DNA from: Homalodisca vitripennis
Lineage: Eukaryota > Arthropoda > Insecta > Hemiptera > Cicadellidae
Length of the DNA: 64,000 nucleotides
Direction of reading: 5' to 3'
Assembly (NCBI RefSeq): GCF_021130785.1
Contig: NC_060207.1
Location: 189,246,001 to 189,310,000 of the forward strand
Below the pieces are notes generated by a model that saw only the letters and a program-made list of their open reading frames with translations, did not search any database and had not been told where the DNA came from. A program made the position numbers and the translations under genes. Positions 12,801-24,800 of the stretch are shown here, piece after piece (the first letter of the stretch is position 1; every line of letters begins with the position of its first letter).

Positions 12801-15800
12801 TGAGGGAAACGGATGTTTTAAAATAAATTCAGCTTATTTCAGTATGAAAATTAAAAATTAATGTTGGAAACTATTCTAATTAATTTTATATGTTTTCTGT
12901 TCCATTTCATGTTCCTTTTCCTATCAGTGGCATACTATTCCCCAAACAATTTCCACTCAAGAAGAGAGTTTCTCAGGATGATATCCAGTTACTATCCGTT
13001 CTTCGTAGTTTAAAGTTTGTATGACTTGTACGTTTTTATGTAAAACTGTATATACTATTTATTTACCAACTTATACTTAATATACGAGGCAAATTTATAA
13101 AGTAAGAGCTGTGTGATCACATGAAAAAATAAATAAACTCATAAGAAACACATTTTATTGGCAAGTTTAGTTAGCTACAAAACTACTTCACTTCTCTACA
13201 TAATCGCCATTCACCTGTAAGCATTTTTCGTACTTCTGCACCAGTTCTTTACCCACTCTATATAGAAAGTCGCGCCTGAGAGTTTAACTAGTCGACAACA
13301 CCATTCTTCATTTCCTCTTCGGTTTCAAAAGGTTGTACACCAAGCCACCGTTTCAAGTGCAAGAAGAGGAAGTAGTCGCTTGGTGCAAGTTCAGGACTGT
13401 ACGGTTGGTGATTAAAGAGCTCCCAACGAAAATCTTGGTTTTGGCAGCAGTATGAGGATACGCATAATCATGAAGGAGAATTACGCCAAATAACAGTTTC
13501 CCGTGTCATTTGTTCTAGATCGCATGGCTCAGTTTGTTGATGATTTCGAAGTACAAATCAGCTGTAATTGTTGTCTCATGTTCCATAAAATCTACCAAAA
13601 GAACACCCTTTATGTTGCAAAAAATGGTAGCCATCAATTTTTAACTTGTGTACGGAGTTTGGTTAAACTTCTTTTGGTTTTTGGTGAAGATAAGTGTCAC
13701 CTCTTTATCGATTGCTGTTTTGTTTCTAGATTGATGTAGGGTATCCACATCTTGTCCCCGTCAACAACACCAGAAGACTAAATTATCCATCTTGTTGGTA
13801 ATGGCCCAAAAACTCTCGTCCATTGGACATTCTTTGCTCTTTATGGTGGTTGGTCAACATTTTCGGTACCCACCTTGCACACAATTTGTGGTATCCGAGG
13901 TTTTCCATGACAATATTGTAGACAGTAGTGCTTCCAAGTTGATGTAATTGTTCAGCAAGGCCATTAATCATCAATTGACGATCAGATCACAGTTTTTGGT
14001 CTACTTGCGAAAAGATTTCATCGGTCAGGATACTGAGTCTGCCACTCCATTCTTCACCATGTAGATTTGTTCATCCATTTTTTTAAATCACGGCACCATT
14101 GTCTAATCTTTCTTTCACTCATAACTGTGGGTCCATAAACTAGGTATAACTCCCGATGAATTTTAGCAGTCAACAATCCTTTTGCACACAAGATTCATAT
14201 CACAGAACACACTTCATAGTTAACACACATCAACTATTGTCGTGGACATTGTTGTTTGCATGCACGGACAAACAGACGACTTCTGAAGCACAACAAATGC
14301 TGCTACAGCTTCGCAATGAATCAGTTGATGATGGTGCAAGAGTAAAACTGTGTTCCAAAGTGCTAATATTTTAATATAATCAAACGGCCTTACTTTACGA
14401 ATATGCCTCGTAAAACTAGTTTTGTATTTCATTTGTTATAATCCACTATCATAGTTTTGCATAAACCAAGAAATCCAGGCATATGTTTTTCAGTTTATAG
14501 TTCAACATATACAATAAAATATTTAAATTGGTTTGGAATGGGCAATAGCTGTACATTTCAATTGTATTTTACATTGGTTATAATTAAATGGCATTAATTT
14601 TGTTACTTGGTTCGTAAAGAAGTCACATACACTTTTATCAATAATTACTCATTGATTAAAGACATAATGTGTGATAAAGCTTGAATTATTATTATATTAA
14701 CATTAGTAATCTGAATATTTCAGTTTATCATGTGTGTTTTAAAGGAAGAGGCAATATTTTGTACTAACACTGTGTATGTGGTTTTCAGGCTTTATAAAGA
14801 CTACTATTTATATTGTTCTTTTTTTATAAATTGTTAAAAGTATTTTTAAAATACAGAAACTGAAAGTATATAAAAAAATTTAATTGGGATATTAAAATCA
14901 AGGTATTAGAATTTTTCGTTCTTGTACATCAGTTACCATAAACAAAGGGTCAAAAATATTTCTTTAACCCTCATCAATGTGCATGCTCATTTGTAATAAG
15001 TTATTTTGTGAGCAGTTATTCACTATTTAATAATTCATATATTTAATAAAAGTAAGAAATAAAATTTTAAGGAAATATTTGAACTAACTGGTTTATAATA
15101 TTAATGATGATTAATAACTATCACTGTATTATTTAACCGTTTTCTGAACCCAGATTTTTAAAACCAAATAAATAATCCAAATTTAATTAAATGAAAGTCA
15201 TTTTAATAGTATTAATTATTTTAAGCAAAAAATTAGCTTGTACTAAATAATAATATAATGATGCAAGACGATGATACATCTCATAATAATTACTCGTATT
15301 TAATTCTTTTTCGTTTATACCATTTAGTCTAGTGATAATATACTCATTCCACAGTTCACATGAACCTATTATGTAATAAACTTACTCAACACCAAAAAAA
15401 ACAAGAGGATAAGGAAAACTTGCTCTAAAAAGTGAAGTAAGGGTGTGGCTGCAGGAAGTATCTAGCACTGAATATGTATGTGGCTCTTTGGTACTACCGT
15501 CTGAATTAGTATGACATGTCACAAGAAGTGATGTAACATTGTTGCTGCATGAAGTATCTGGCCTGGATCATGTATGTGGCTCTTTGCTACCACAAGCTGG
15601 ATTATTACGACTTGTCACAAGAAGTGATGTAACATTGTGGCTGCATGAAGTATCTGGCACTGAATGTGTAAGTGGCTTTTTGGTACTACAATCTGGATTA
15701 GTATGACGTGTCACAAGAAGTGACGTAATATTGTGGCTGCAGGAAGTATCTGGCACTGAATGTGTAAGTGGCTTTTTGGTACTACAATCTGGATTAGTAT

Positions 15801-18800
15801 GACGTGTCACAAAAAGTGATGTAAGTTTGGTTGCAGGGAGTACCTGGCCCTGAACGTGTATGTGGCTCTTTGCTACTACAAGCTGGATTATTACGACTTG
15901 TCACAAGAAGTGATGTAACGTTGTGGTTGCATGGAGTATCTGGCCCAGATAGTGTATGTGGCTCTCTGCTACTACAAGCTGGATTATTATGATGTGTCAC
16001 AAGAAGTAATGTAACAGTTTGGTTGCAGTGAGTACCTGGCCCTGAACGTGTAAGTGGCTCTTTGCTACTACAAGCTGGATTATTATGATGTGTCACAAGA
16101 AGTTATGTAACAGTTTGGTTGCAGGGAGTATCTGGCCCTGAACGTGTATGTGGCTCTCTGCTACTACAAGCTGGATTATTATGATGTGTCACAAGAAGTT
16201 ATGTAACAGTTTGGTTGCAGGGAGTATCTGGCCCTGAACGTGTATGTGGCTCTCTGCTACTACAAGCTGGATTATTATGATGTGTCACAAGAACTTATGT
16301 AACAGTTTGGTTGCAGGGAGTATCTGGCCCTGAATGTGTATGTGGTTCTCTGCTACTACAAGCTGGATTATTATGATGTGTCACAAGAAGTTATGTAACA
16401 GTTTGGTTGCAGGGAGTATCTGGCCCTGAACGTGTATGTGGCTCTCTGCTACTACAAGCTGGATTATTATGATGTGTCACAAGAAGTTATGTAACAGTTT
16501 GGTTGCAGGGAGTACCTGGCCCTGAACGTGTATGTGGCTCTTTGCTACTACAAGCTGGATTATTACGACGTGTCACAAGAAGTATTGGCAGTTTACTTGC
16601 AGAAATACCCAGACTCAGCCATTGCCATCAACCTCAAGGCTTGCAACCACTTCCGGCTATACAACGGCAAGGCTGCAGAGACTGAGATCAAGACGCTTAT
16701 GGTGTGCTCTTTTCACTTGTTTTGTACTTAGTAGAATGCGAGTGTAATAAGGAAGCATGAATTCCATATAAAATCTATTTTCTACCCACACATATTGTGT
16801 ATAAACCCCAATATTATTGTATAAAAAAATTCATTTACATATTTACAATGTGAACGATTCGAAGTGATTCTCATGAAAACATGTGTTAATGCCTGTTTGT
16901 ATGTTATCAAAATTTCAACTATGACATTATAACCAGTCCAAAGATTAAATTTTAATTTTGGGCTAAATAATATTGAAATCGTGAAAGACTACAATGGTAT
17001 TGTTTTGATTAAGTTTGTGTAATGTAAGTCTAATTTATAAACTTTAGCTTAAAAAAAACTTATTTTTATTACATTTAAAAATATTAGATGTATTGAAATA
17101 TGTATATTGTATTTAAGCTAAAATATTTATTAAATATATCATAACTTTAAACAAATTCAAAGTAAAAAAGTCTGTAGGGATGTGAATAACATATTGACTA
17201 TTTGTAGTTAATTTTGTGTGGTAATAAACAGTATAAACCAAATCAGTTTATAATTTTATAATATTAAAAAAGAGCTAGGTGGAATTTAAATTATGGGGTC
17301 CTAAACACAATGTTCCAAAATAGATATTTTAGAATGCTCTGGATTATAAAAATTACTTAACAATATAATATGTATTGTATAAAAGGATAATCTGTGCTAT
17401 GCTTTGGAAGAATTTACTGTAGAATGAGCCTAATATTTCAGGCCCATTCTGTTGTTTGCTATTGTTCAAGATGGCATCTTACTATCAAAGTCTAGTTTGT
17501 AACTTACAGCAAAAGTGCAACAAAAACGGCAATTCCAGAACAGGTAAACTAACTGATCTGTTAGCAAAGACTCCGCATATGAATTTCATACTCCTTTGAT
17601 TGTCTATTTGTGTCTACTCTATCCTATTTATTTCCTTGAATAAAAAAACTGTATATGCTCTTAAAAATAGTGACACATAATAAATTTGTTTGTTTGTGTA
17701 TGTGTTTAATGATTTACAAAACAAGCCGGGGATTAAAGGTTCTATGTTTGTTTTGAAAATTTCACAGGATCAGAGTTCGTCTTCGTTCAGTTTTGGCCAC
17801 GACCTGATCCGACACAACATTGTGGTGTTTCGAGGAGGGACTGCAGCCTTACAGGTGCTGCCACCTCTAGTAGACGTCATTCCTGAGGCTAGGCTGAATC
17901 TTGTAATCTATCACTTGAAGCAGGTAGGTCATATAATTATTGTTGTGGTTTAAAATAGAAATAGCTGTTATATATTACAAAAAAAGAAACACTGTACAAT
18001 TTATTTCTCATGCATGTGAACAACACAACACATATGTAATATTGTAAAAAATGTGTAATAAGTTAAGTTGTAATAACACTAAAGTTAAAGTTGTCTAATT
18101 CAACATGCAAGAATAAAGAGAGCATTCAAGTAGTGTAACAAGCCCAGAAACACTGTTACTTGGAACATGCAAACATAAGGACTAAAAAATAACAACAAAA
18201 TATGTACCTAAGTATACAACACGTTGTACCTCTGCACAGTAAATACGCTTTAATAAAAAAATACATTTTAATACCTGGAAACTAAATGAAATCCAAGAAG
18301 ACATATTATTATTATGTAGACACACCAATAACTGCAACTTATCTATTAAGAAAAAATTCCAATCTAAAAGCTTTAAACACAAATATACGATACTGAAGGA
18401 GCCAGCCAGCGTGAACCCTGTATAAGCAACTGTGTCCCCCCTTTATTCCATGCTAGAGCGTGTGGTACAGTCAGCGCCAAACAAGTGTGGTGCTGTGGTT
18501 GTTTGTCAATTGTTTCACTACGTGTACTGAGTTGTATTTCTTTTCGTGCTTGTTTGTTTGCTCAGATTTTTAATCATAGTTTTATTCATACACTTTGACC
18601 AAAATGGTCAAACTGCATGGCTACTCCTCCAGCTTTTGTTTGAAAGTTAGGCGGCGAAGTGTACAACAGCCAGTTAAGAGAAATGATTTCCAAAGTTATG
18701 GATTTTATGAACGCTGAAAATTTTTTAATAAGCGTTTAGAAGATGCGTGAACGAGTTCAAGCAGCAAGTGGCACGTCAAATTTTATGCAAACCAGATTAA

Positions 18801-21800
18801 CTGTGCAAAAAAGGACAATAGTACAAGGTGGTGTTTCTTCATAATTCAAAACTCCTAACAAAAAAAATGCCTAAGACATGTAATGTCTCGTTGATTTTTA
18901 TATAAGTATGGTAAGGCGTATTGTAAACAGTTTATAGAAAAATGTCTTCCGACTGTCAAAAAAATTCAGACAAAAATGCAAGCTGATATGAACTTTACAG
19001 GTTCCAGAACCAGCGCACAACGGATTCTTACATGAATGAGCTACAATTGGATAAAATCAAAAACCAATAAAAAGATATTGATGGAATCCCATGACATGTC
19101 CTATCAAAGATGTGTTAAAAAAATTACCAAGTATCAAGCATGAGTCACACATTGACTCTTCTTATGTAGCAAAAATAGATGGTTTGACAATTCAAATGCC
19201 AGTGTTGCTGTGGCTATCAATAAAGGGACTCGCCTTATAATCTTACATGCAGGTGGAGAAATGGGCTTTATTACAATACAATACAATCTTTATTTACAAA
19301 TTCCTTGGAGAATTGTAAGGGCATCAAAATATCTTTTACAGTGCATAATATATATACAAGTTTTAGTTGAGTTCAAGGAATTCCTCCAATGAGTAGAATG
19401 GGTGATCTTCAAGCCATTTTCTTAGCATGTGCTGGAAGTTCTTGCCTTGAAGTTTCCTTATCTCGGGAGGTAGGTGGTTGTGCAGTTTTCTTCCAATGTA
19501 GGTTGGTTTTCTCTCGTACAGTGACATGTGGTGGGTCGGTAGGTGATATAGTTCAGCACCCCTTGTGTTGTACTGATGGACATCACTGTTTTTTTGAGGG
19601 TTTTCATTACAGGTGCTGGAGATCACTGCTTCAATATAGAGATTCACAACAGTCAAGATTTTAAAAGTTTTAAATGCTGTTCTGCAGCTGTCATTGTAGT
19701 GTAATTCTGCTAGGGCTCTGATGGCTTTCTTCTGAATTTTAAGGACTCTCTCTAAGTTAGTCTTTGAGGTTCCACCCCACACAACCAGACCATAGCGGAG
19801 ATGGGACTCAAAAACTGCAAAGTACCCAGTCCTGGCAGTGTTTGTATCACAAGAACTTGCAATGCGTTTTACTGCAAAGTAGCCAGTGTTAAGCTTTTTG
19901 CATAGGCTGTCCAAGTGAGGCACCCATGTCAGATTTTTGTCTAGCGTAACACCCAGAAACGTAGTATGATTCTTCATTTCCACATTTGGGATGTGTTCAA
20001 CTATCTCTGCTCGCCTTCCAAAAGCAACTTGTAGTGTCTTTGTAGTGTTTACTGCCAGATCATTTTTACTACAGTATTCATATGCTTTTTTTACTGAAGT
20101 GAGACAAGATGATGTTAGATTTTCTGACTTGGAGTTTTTTAGGACCAGGGTGGTGTCATCCGCGTACATAAGAGTGTGACATTGATTTCCTATGTACTGA
20201 GGCATATCATTTGTGAAAAGGATGAACAAGACTGGGCCGAGAACTGATCCTTGTGGCACTCCTCGGTTGACTGGTAAGAGACCTGACTTGGTTTTTCCTG
20301 TTACCCCATTTGTTGTTTGTTTGAGTTCAACTAGCTGACTTCGACCCATGATATAACTTCCGAACCACTTTTTAGCTGTTCCTGTTATTCCAAGAAATTC
20401 TAGTTTTTGCAGTATGAGCTCGTGCCCCAGGCAATCAAAGGCCTTACTGAAGTCGAGGAATATGCTTGTTGTTAGTTTACCTTCTTCGAGATTGTCAATT
20501 ATGGTTTCAACCATGTCGATCATTGCAGTAGTTGTTGATTTCCCCCTTAGGAATCCATGCTGTGAAGTTGTGATTAAGTTGTGCTGTGTACAGTACTGTA
20601 GGAGTCTTTTTAGGACAATTTTTTCTATAACCTTGGAGAATGTGGAAATAAGTGATATCGGTCGGTAATTACTAACTTCCTGTTTTGATCCACCTTTAAA
20701 TTTCGGGTATACTATGGACAGCTTTAGGTTTGTTGGGAACTCTCCGGCTTTGAATGATCTGTTAGTTATATTTACCAGAGGTTTAATTAATTCATTTGAG
20801 CAGAACTTCAGCATTTTAGATGAGAATTCATCAAAACCAGCGGAGTTTTTTTGTTTTTAATTCCTGAATTGTGAATTTAACTTCTTTCTCTGTTGTGGGA
20901 GCTAGTGTAGTCATTGAAGAAACATTGTTTGTAGGGTATGGGTTGAGTGGTGGTAAGTTTGAGATTTGTTGGTTCATATTAGCTTTTTTAAGCGTGTTTT
21001 CAGCCACATTTATGAAGAAGCTATTAAAGTGTTCCGCTAGCTTTTTAGAATCTTTGGCCAGCTCTTCATTGATTTTTAATTCTATTTTTTTACAGTCTGC
21101 TGCTTTAGTTGTTGACCATATATTCTTAATTACGTCCCATGTAGCTTTTGATTTGTTATCAGCTGTATTGATATGGTTTGTGGAAGCTTCTTTCCTCAAA
21201 GTTTTAAGCCTTAGGTCGTAAAGTCTTTTTCTTTCTGCAGTTATTGCCTTGTCGGCCTTATTCCCTGAAAGCTCATAGGTTCTCAGTGCTTTAAGATATT
21301 CTTCCTTTAGTGTGTTGGCTTCTTGGTCTTCAATTGTCTTAGTTTTTCTTCTCTTAGTCTGGCTTTTTTTCGTGGGCATGATTATTAAGACCGGTTTGAC
21401 TACAAAACTGGCGATTATGACGACAACATGAATCACAAAACATACGTTAAATGGTTAACAGAAAAGTTAATACCAAATCTTCCAGAAAAAAATGTAGTAG
21501 TCATAGGTTGTGCTTCGTATCAAATTGTTCAAATGGGTAAGAGCCCTACCTCTAATAAAAAATATGTAGTAGACGATATATTAATTTGATATGGACATGA
21601 GATTTTAAGACTGCCTCCTTATCATCCAGAGTTGAATTCTATTGAGGAATCTGGGCGGATGTCAAAAATTGGGTTGCTGCAAATGAGATTAACTTAAAAT
21701 TGCTGATGTTGAAAATCTAGCTAAGCAAAAATTTTAAAATGTTGTTTCTTGAAGATTGGAAGAAGGATTGTGAAAATGCAAAGAAACATTAACAGGGGCT

Positions 21801-24800
21801 TATTAGATGTCAAAAATCCTTGAGAGTTCTATCGATTTTTTGTAATTTATTTGAAAGGGAATGCAGTCATGAAGATTATTTAGTGATTCAGAATGTAGTG
21901 ATAAATCTGAAGCTGAGAAATATATGTCAGGTGTGGAGGAGCTTCAAACAGGTAATTTAACAGTGCAAATATTGTACTATATTTTAAAATGTAATAAAGG
22001 CTACTTCTTAAATGTAATAAGTTTTATAACAAAACAGTTCTTTTGTTTTTTCATCAGCTCATAATTTGCAAAAGAATACTTAAATTTTTATCAAAATTTA
22101 ACAGGCCACATGTTTATAGAGATAGAGACATGCGAGCGAGTCTTGGTGTCATTCAAGGTAGACATACTAAGAAAACATCGTCGGTTTGTTTATTGACTAT
22201 ATATGGTTGTGCCGCAGAAGGGGTTGTTGGTGGGTGATGGGGATGGCACTGCAAACACGAATACTCCCCTCTCCATAGTTCATACTAGCTGGCTTCCTTA
22301 GTACTATTAACTCAGCAAAATTACTTCTTTGTATAATAGCCTTTTTACACATGATTATTTTTGACGTAAAGTATCAGTCAAAATGTTAAAAACTAATATA
22401 GTTTAGTCTTGACTCTGAAAAATGTTGTATGACCCAAAGAAACAGCTAAACTTGTAAAAACTGTTTTGTTTTTATACATGAACCTATTAACAAGAGGAGT
22501 CCAGACAAGAATTGACGCACCAAAACTTTTTTATTTCTTACTAACGGGAGAAGAAAGTCCAGTCAAACCTTGTCCAGTATTTCAAACCGTTAAAAACCAC
22601 AATATAAATATCTCAAATTATCTTGTGGTGTCTGAAAAATAGGTGATAAATATTTTGGGAATATATGAGAACTACAATAAGGGGTGACACAGCAAATGTC
22701 TGAACTGGCTTAATAAATTGATAGTGAACAGGCAGTGAAGCTGTAAAACCCCAAACATATAAACCTATAAAAACAGGCTTAATCAATAATTTGTTTTATG
22801 ATAAATGTGACACAATAATATTAAGTGACTTTATTAGAACTAGAACAGAGTATTGTTTAAAACAGATTATGTGACATATCAACTAATGGGGATGGTAAGC
22901 TTGAAATGGCTGCCAAAGTAAGAGTAGAAAGCATTTAAAGAAAATAGAAGACATATTCAGAGCTAATAGAATGTCAAAAACAGCTGGATAAAGAAAAAAA
23001 ATTAATTGGAGTTGGAATTGATTTTTGATGACTATGATATAATCAGACTGGTTATTGATGCTTACATAAAGAAAGTTGAAGAAGAAGAACAAAAAATAAA
23101 ACATCGGATCAGCTCTCCCATTAATTTCTTAAACATCCTCAGGCCTATCCAATATTGGCTTGATTACTGATAATATTTTAAATCTCTCAAGCATTAACAA
23201 TATTCAATTTCAACTTCTCCAGCTTTCCTCTTCAGTGGAGAAAACATCACCATCCTCCTACAAAACTAGATTAAGGTGAAACATATGAGGACTTGTTTAA
23301 AAAACTGAACTGTAGCTACCCCACCACAAACCAGTATAAAACCGGTGATTCCAAACAAAGAAGAAGCTGAAGCTTCTGGTGCTTTTTTTAGAAACAAGAT
23401 CAACCAAATGGAAAAACAGAACTCAAATCATCACATAAATTCAAAGAGAACAATATTGTAATTCTAGATAAAAACATTGAAAGGCAACATACAGGTCCAT
23501 CCCAACCATTCTTAGCTCTGTTAATTCAGGTACAGTTATACTTATCAAAGATGGACTAAATAATGACACACTCATACATACTAGTATTATCAACTATAAA
23601 ATGGTTTCTGAGTTAGGAGAAAGGCCCACATAAAAAGGAGGTGTGGCCATTTACAAACATGGCAACTTTGGAGGTGAAGTCGAAAGCCTTAGTAAGGGAC
23701 TAGTTTGTGAAATAACAGGAATCATAGTGCATGCAACAAATAAAAACGTTTATGCATCCTTGGGAGATATTGTCCACCTAGTGCATCTGTGAAAGATGCC
23801 TTTGATATTCTGACTACCCTTCCTGGCAAGATTTCTCAAGCAAATGGTGCTATCTGTCAGGTTGGAGATCTCAACATAGACAGGTTAGGCAATTCATGGA
23901 ATGAGAAGGCACAGCCCTTGATAGCCTTTTTGCTTCTTATGACTAGACTGGACCTTCCACCAACTCAATTGCCACCAACAGAATTGCCAATACCTCTGTC
24001 CCTTCAATTGACATGGTCTACAACAACCTTGATCTAAGTAGTGTCAATGTTAACATATTTCATTCATATCTCCTCGATCATACAGGCCAACTTAGAAAAC
24101 TGAATGTTCTTGTTGAGCTAAAAAGCCTACCAACTAACCCTAGAATACATCTAAATGCAAAAAATCTTTCAAGCTTACAGGACTTGCACTAAAAAGCTGG
24201 GAAAAGGTCTCAAGCTGAAGAAGCTTATTCAGAATTCATTGGCACCTTTACAGCAGCCCTTAACTTAGCATGTCTCTTAAAATATTTGTTCTAAATCAAA
24301 ACATTTGTGTACAAGATCCGTTTTTTTTTTTTTTTTAAGGAAGATTGTTCATTGCAGTACAAGAGAAGTTCTCCCAAACCAACAATCCAGAGGACAGGTT
24401 AGACTTCATCCCAAAAAAAGAAAGACTATGACTTAAAGCTAGGTGTTCTCAGAAGGATAACAATAATGTAGACCACATTACTAAGTCCAGGCATAAATAA
24501 AAATCTCTTTAAGACCTGATCAACAGATAGCAAGTATAAAAAAACAGGTGAATGATATCACATGGTAGCTTAACATATCAGGGTAATGCTATAAACAACA
24601 TTGTTCAGGTAGCGAGAATGTTTAATGACTTTTCATAGCAAACTGCTAGAGAAACTTGAAAAAAATAATAACCCTACCAACCAATATTAATGTATCTAGC
24701 CAAACTGATTGTCTACTGACTACTTTCCAGATAACAAATCCAACTAAGGTGTGCAAAATCCTTCTTTTATCTTCAGCAGGAGTAGATGAAGTTACATCAA

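Larger units (their letters stand above)
18393..22301 (+). mobile_element. IS630-Tc1-mariner type transposon, inactive, split by a LINE
   Basis: Ends match as inverted repeats: CTGAAGGAGCCAGCCAGCGT on the left and CTAAGGAAGCCAGCTAGTAT on the right (reverse complement), each next to TA. Between them on the + strand are decayed DDE transposase blocks: [18 protein letters not shown] near 18690, [15 protein letters not shown] near 19080, [12 protein letters not shown] at 19232-19267, then after the nested insertion [20 protein letters not shown] near 21410, [14 protein letters not shown] and [15 protein letters not shown] near 21630. Stops and shifts make it non-functional. Its own length without the LINE is about 1.8 kb. 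Confidence 0.82.

Noticed and set aside
15568..16096. Cysteine- and threonine-rich repeat proteins on the - strand
   Set aside because: They are the antisense translation of the 96-bp exon-derived array, open only because the unit length is a multiple of three.
15430..16504. CRISPR-like array
   Set aside because: Period 96 bp with no constant-repeat/variable-spacer structure; every unit is a copy of exon 5 sequence in an animal gene.
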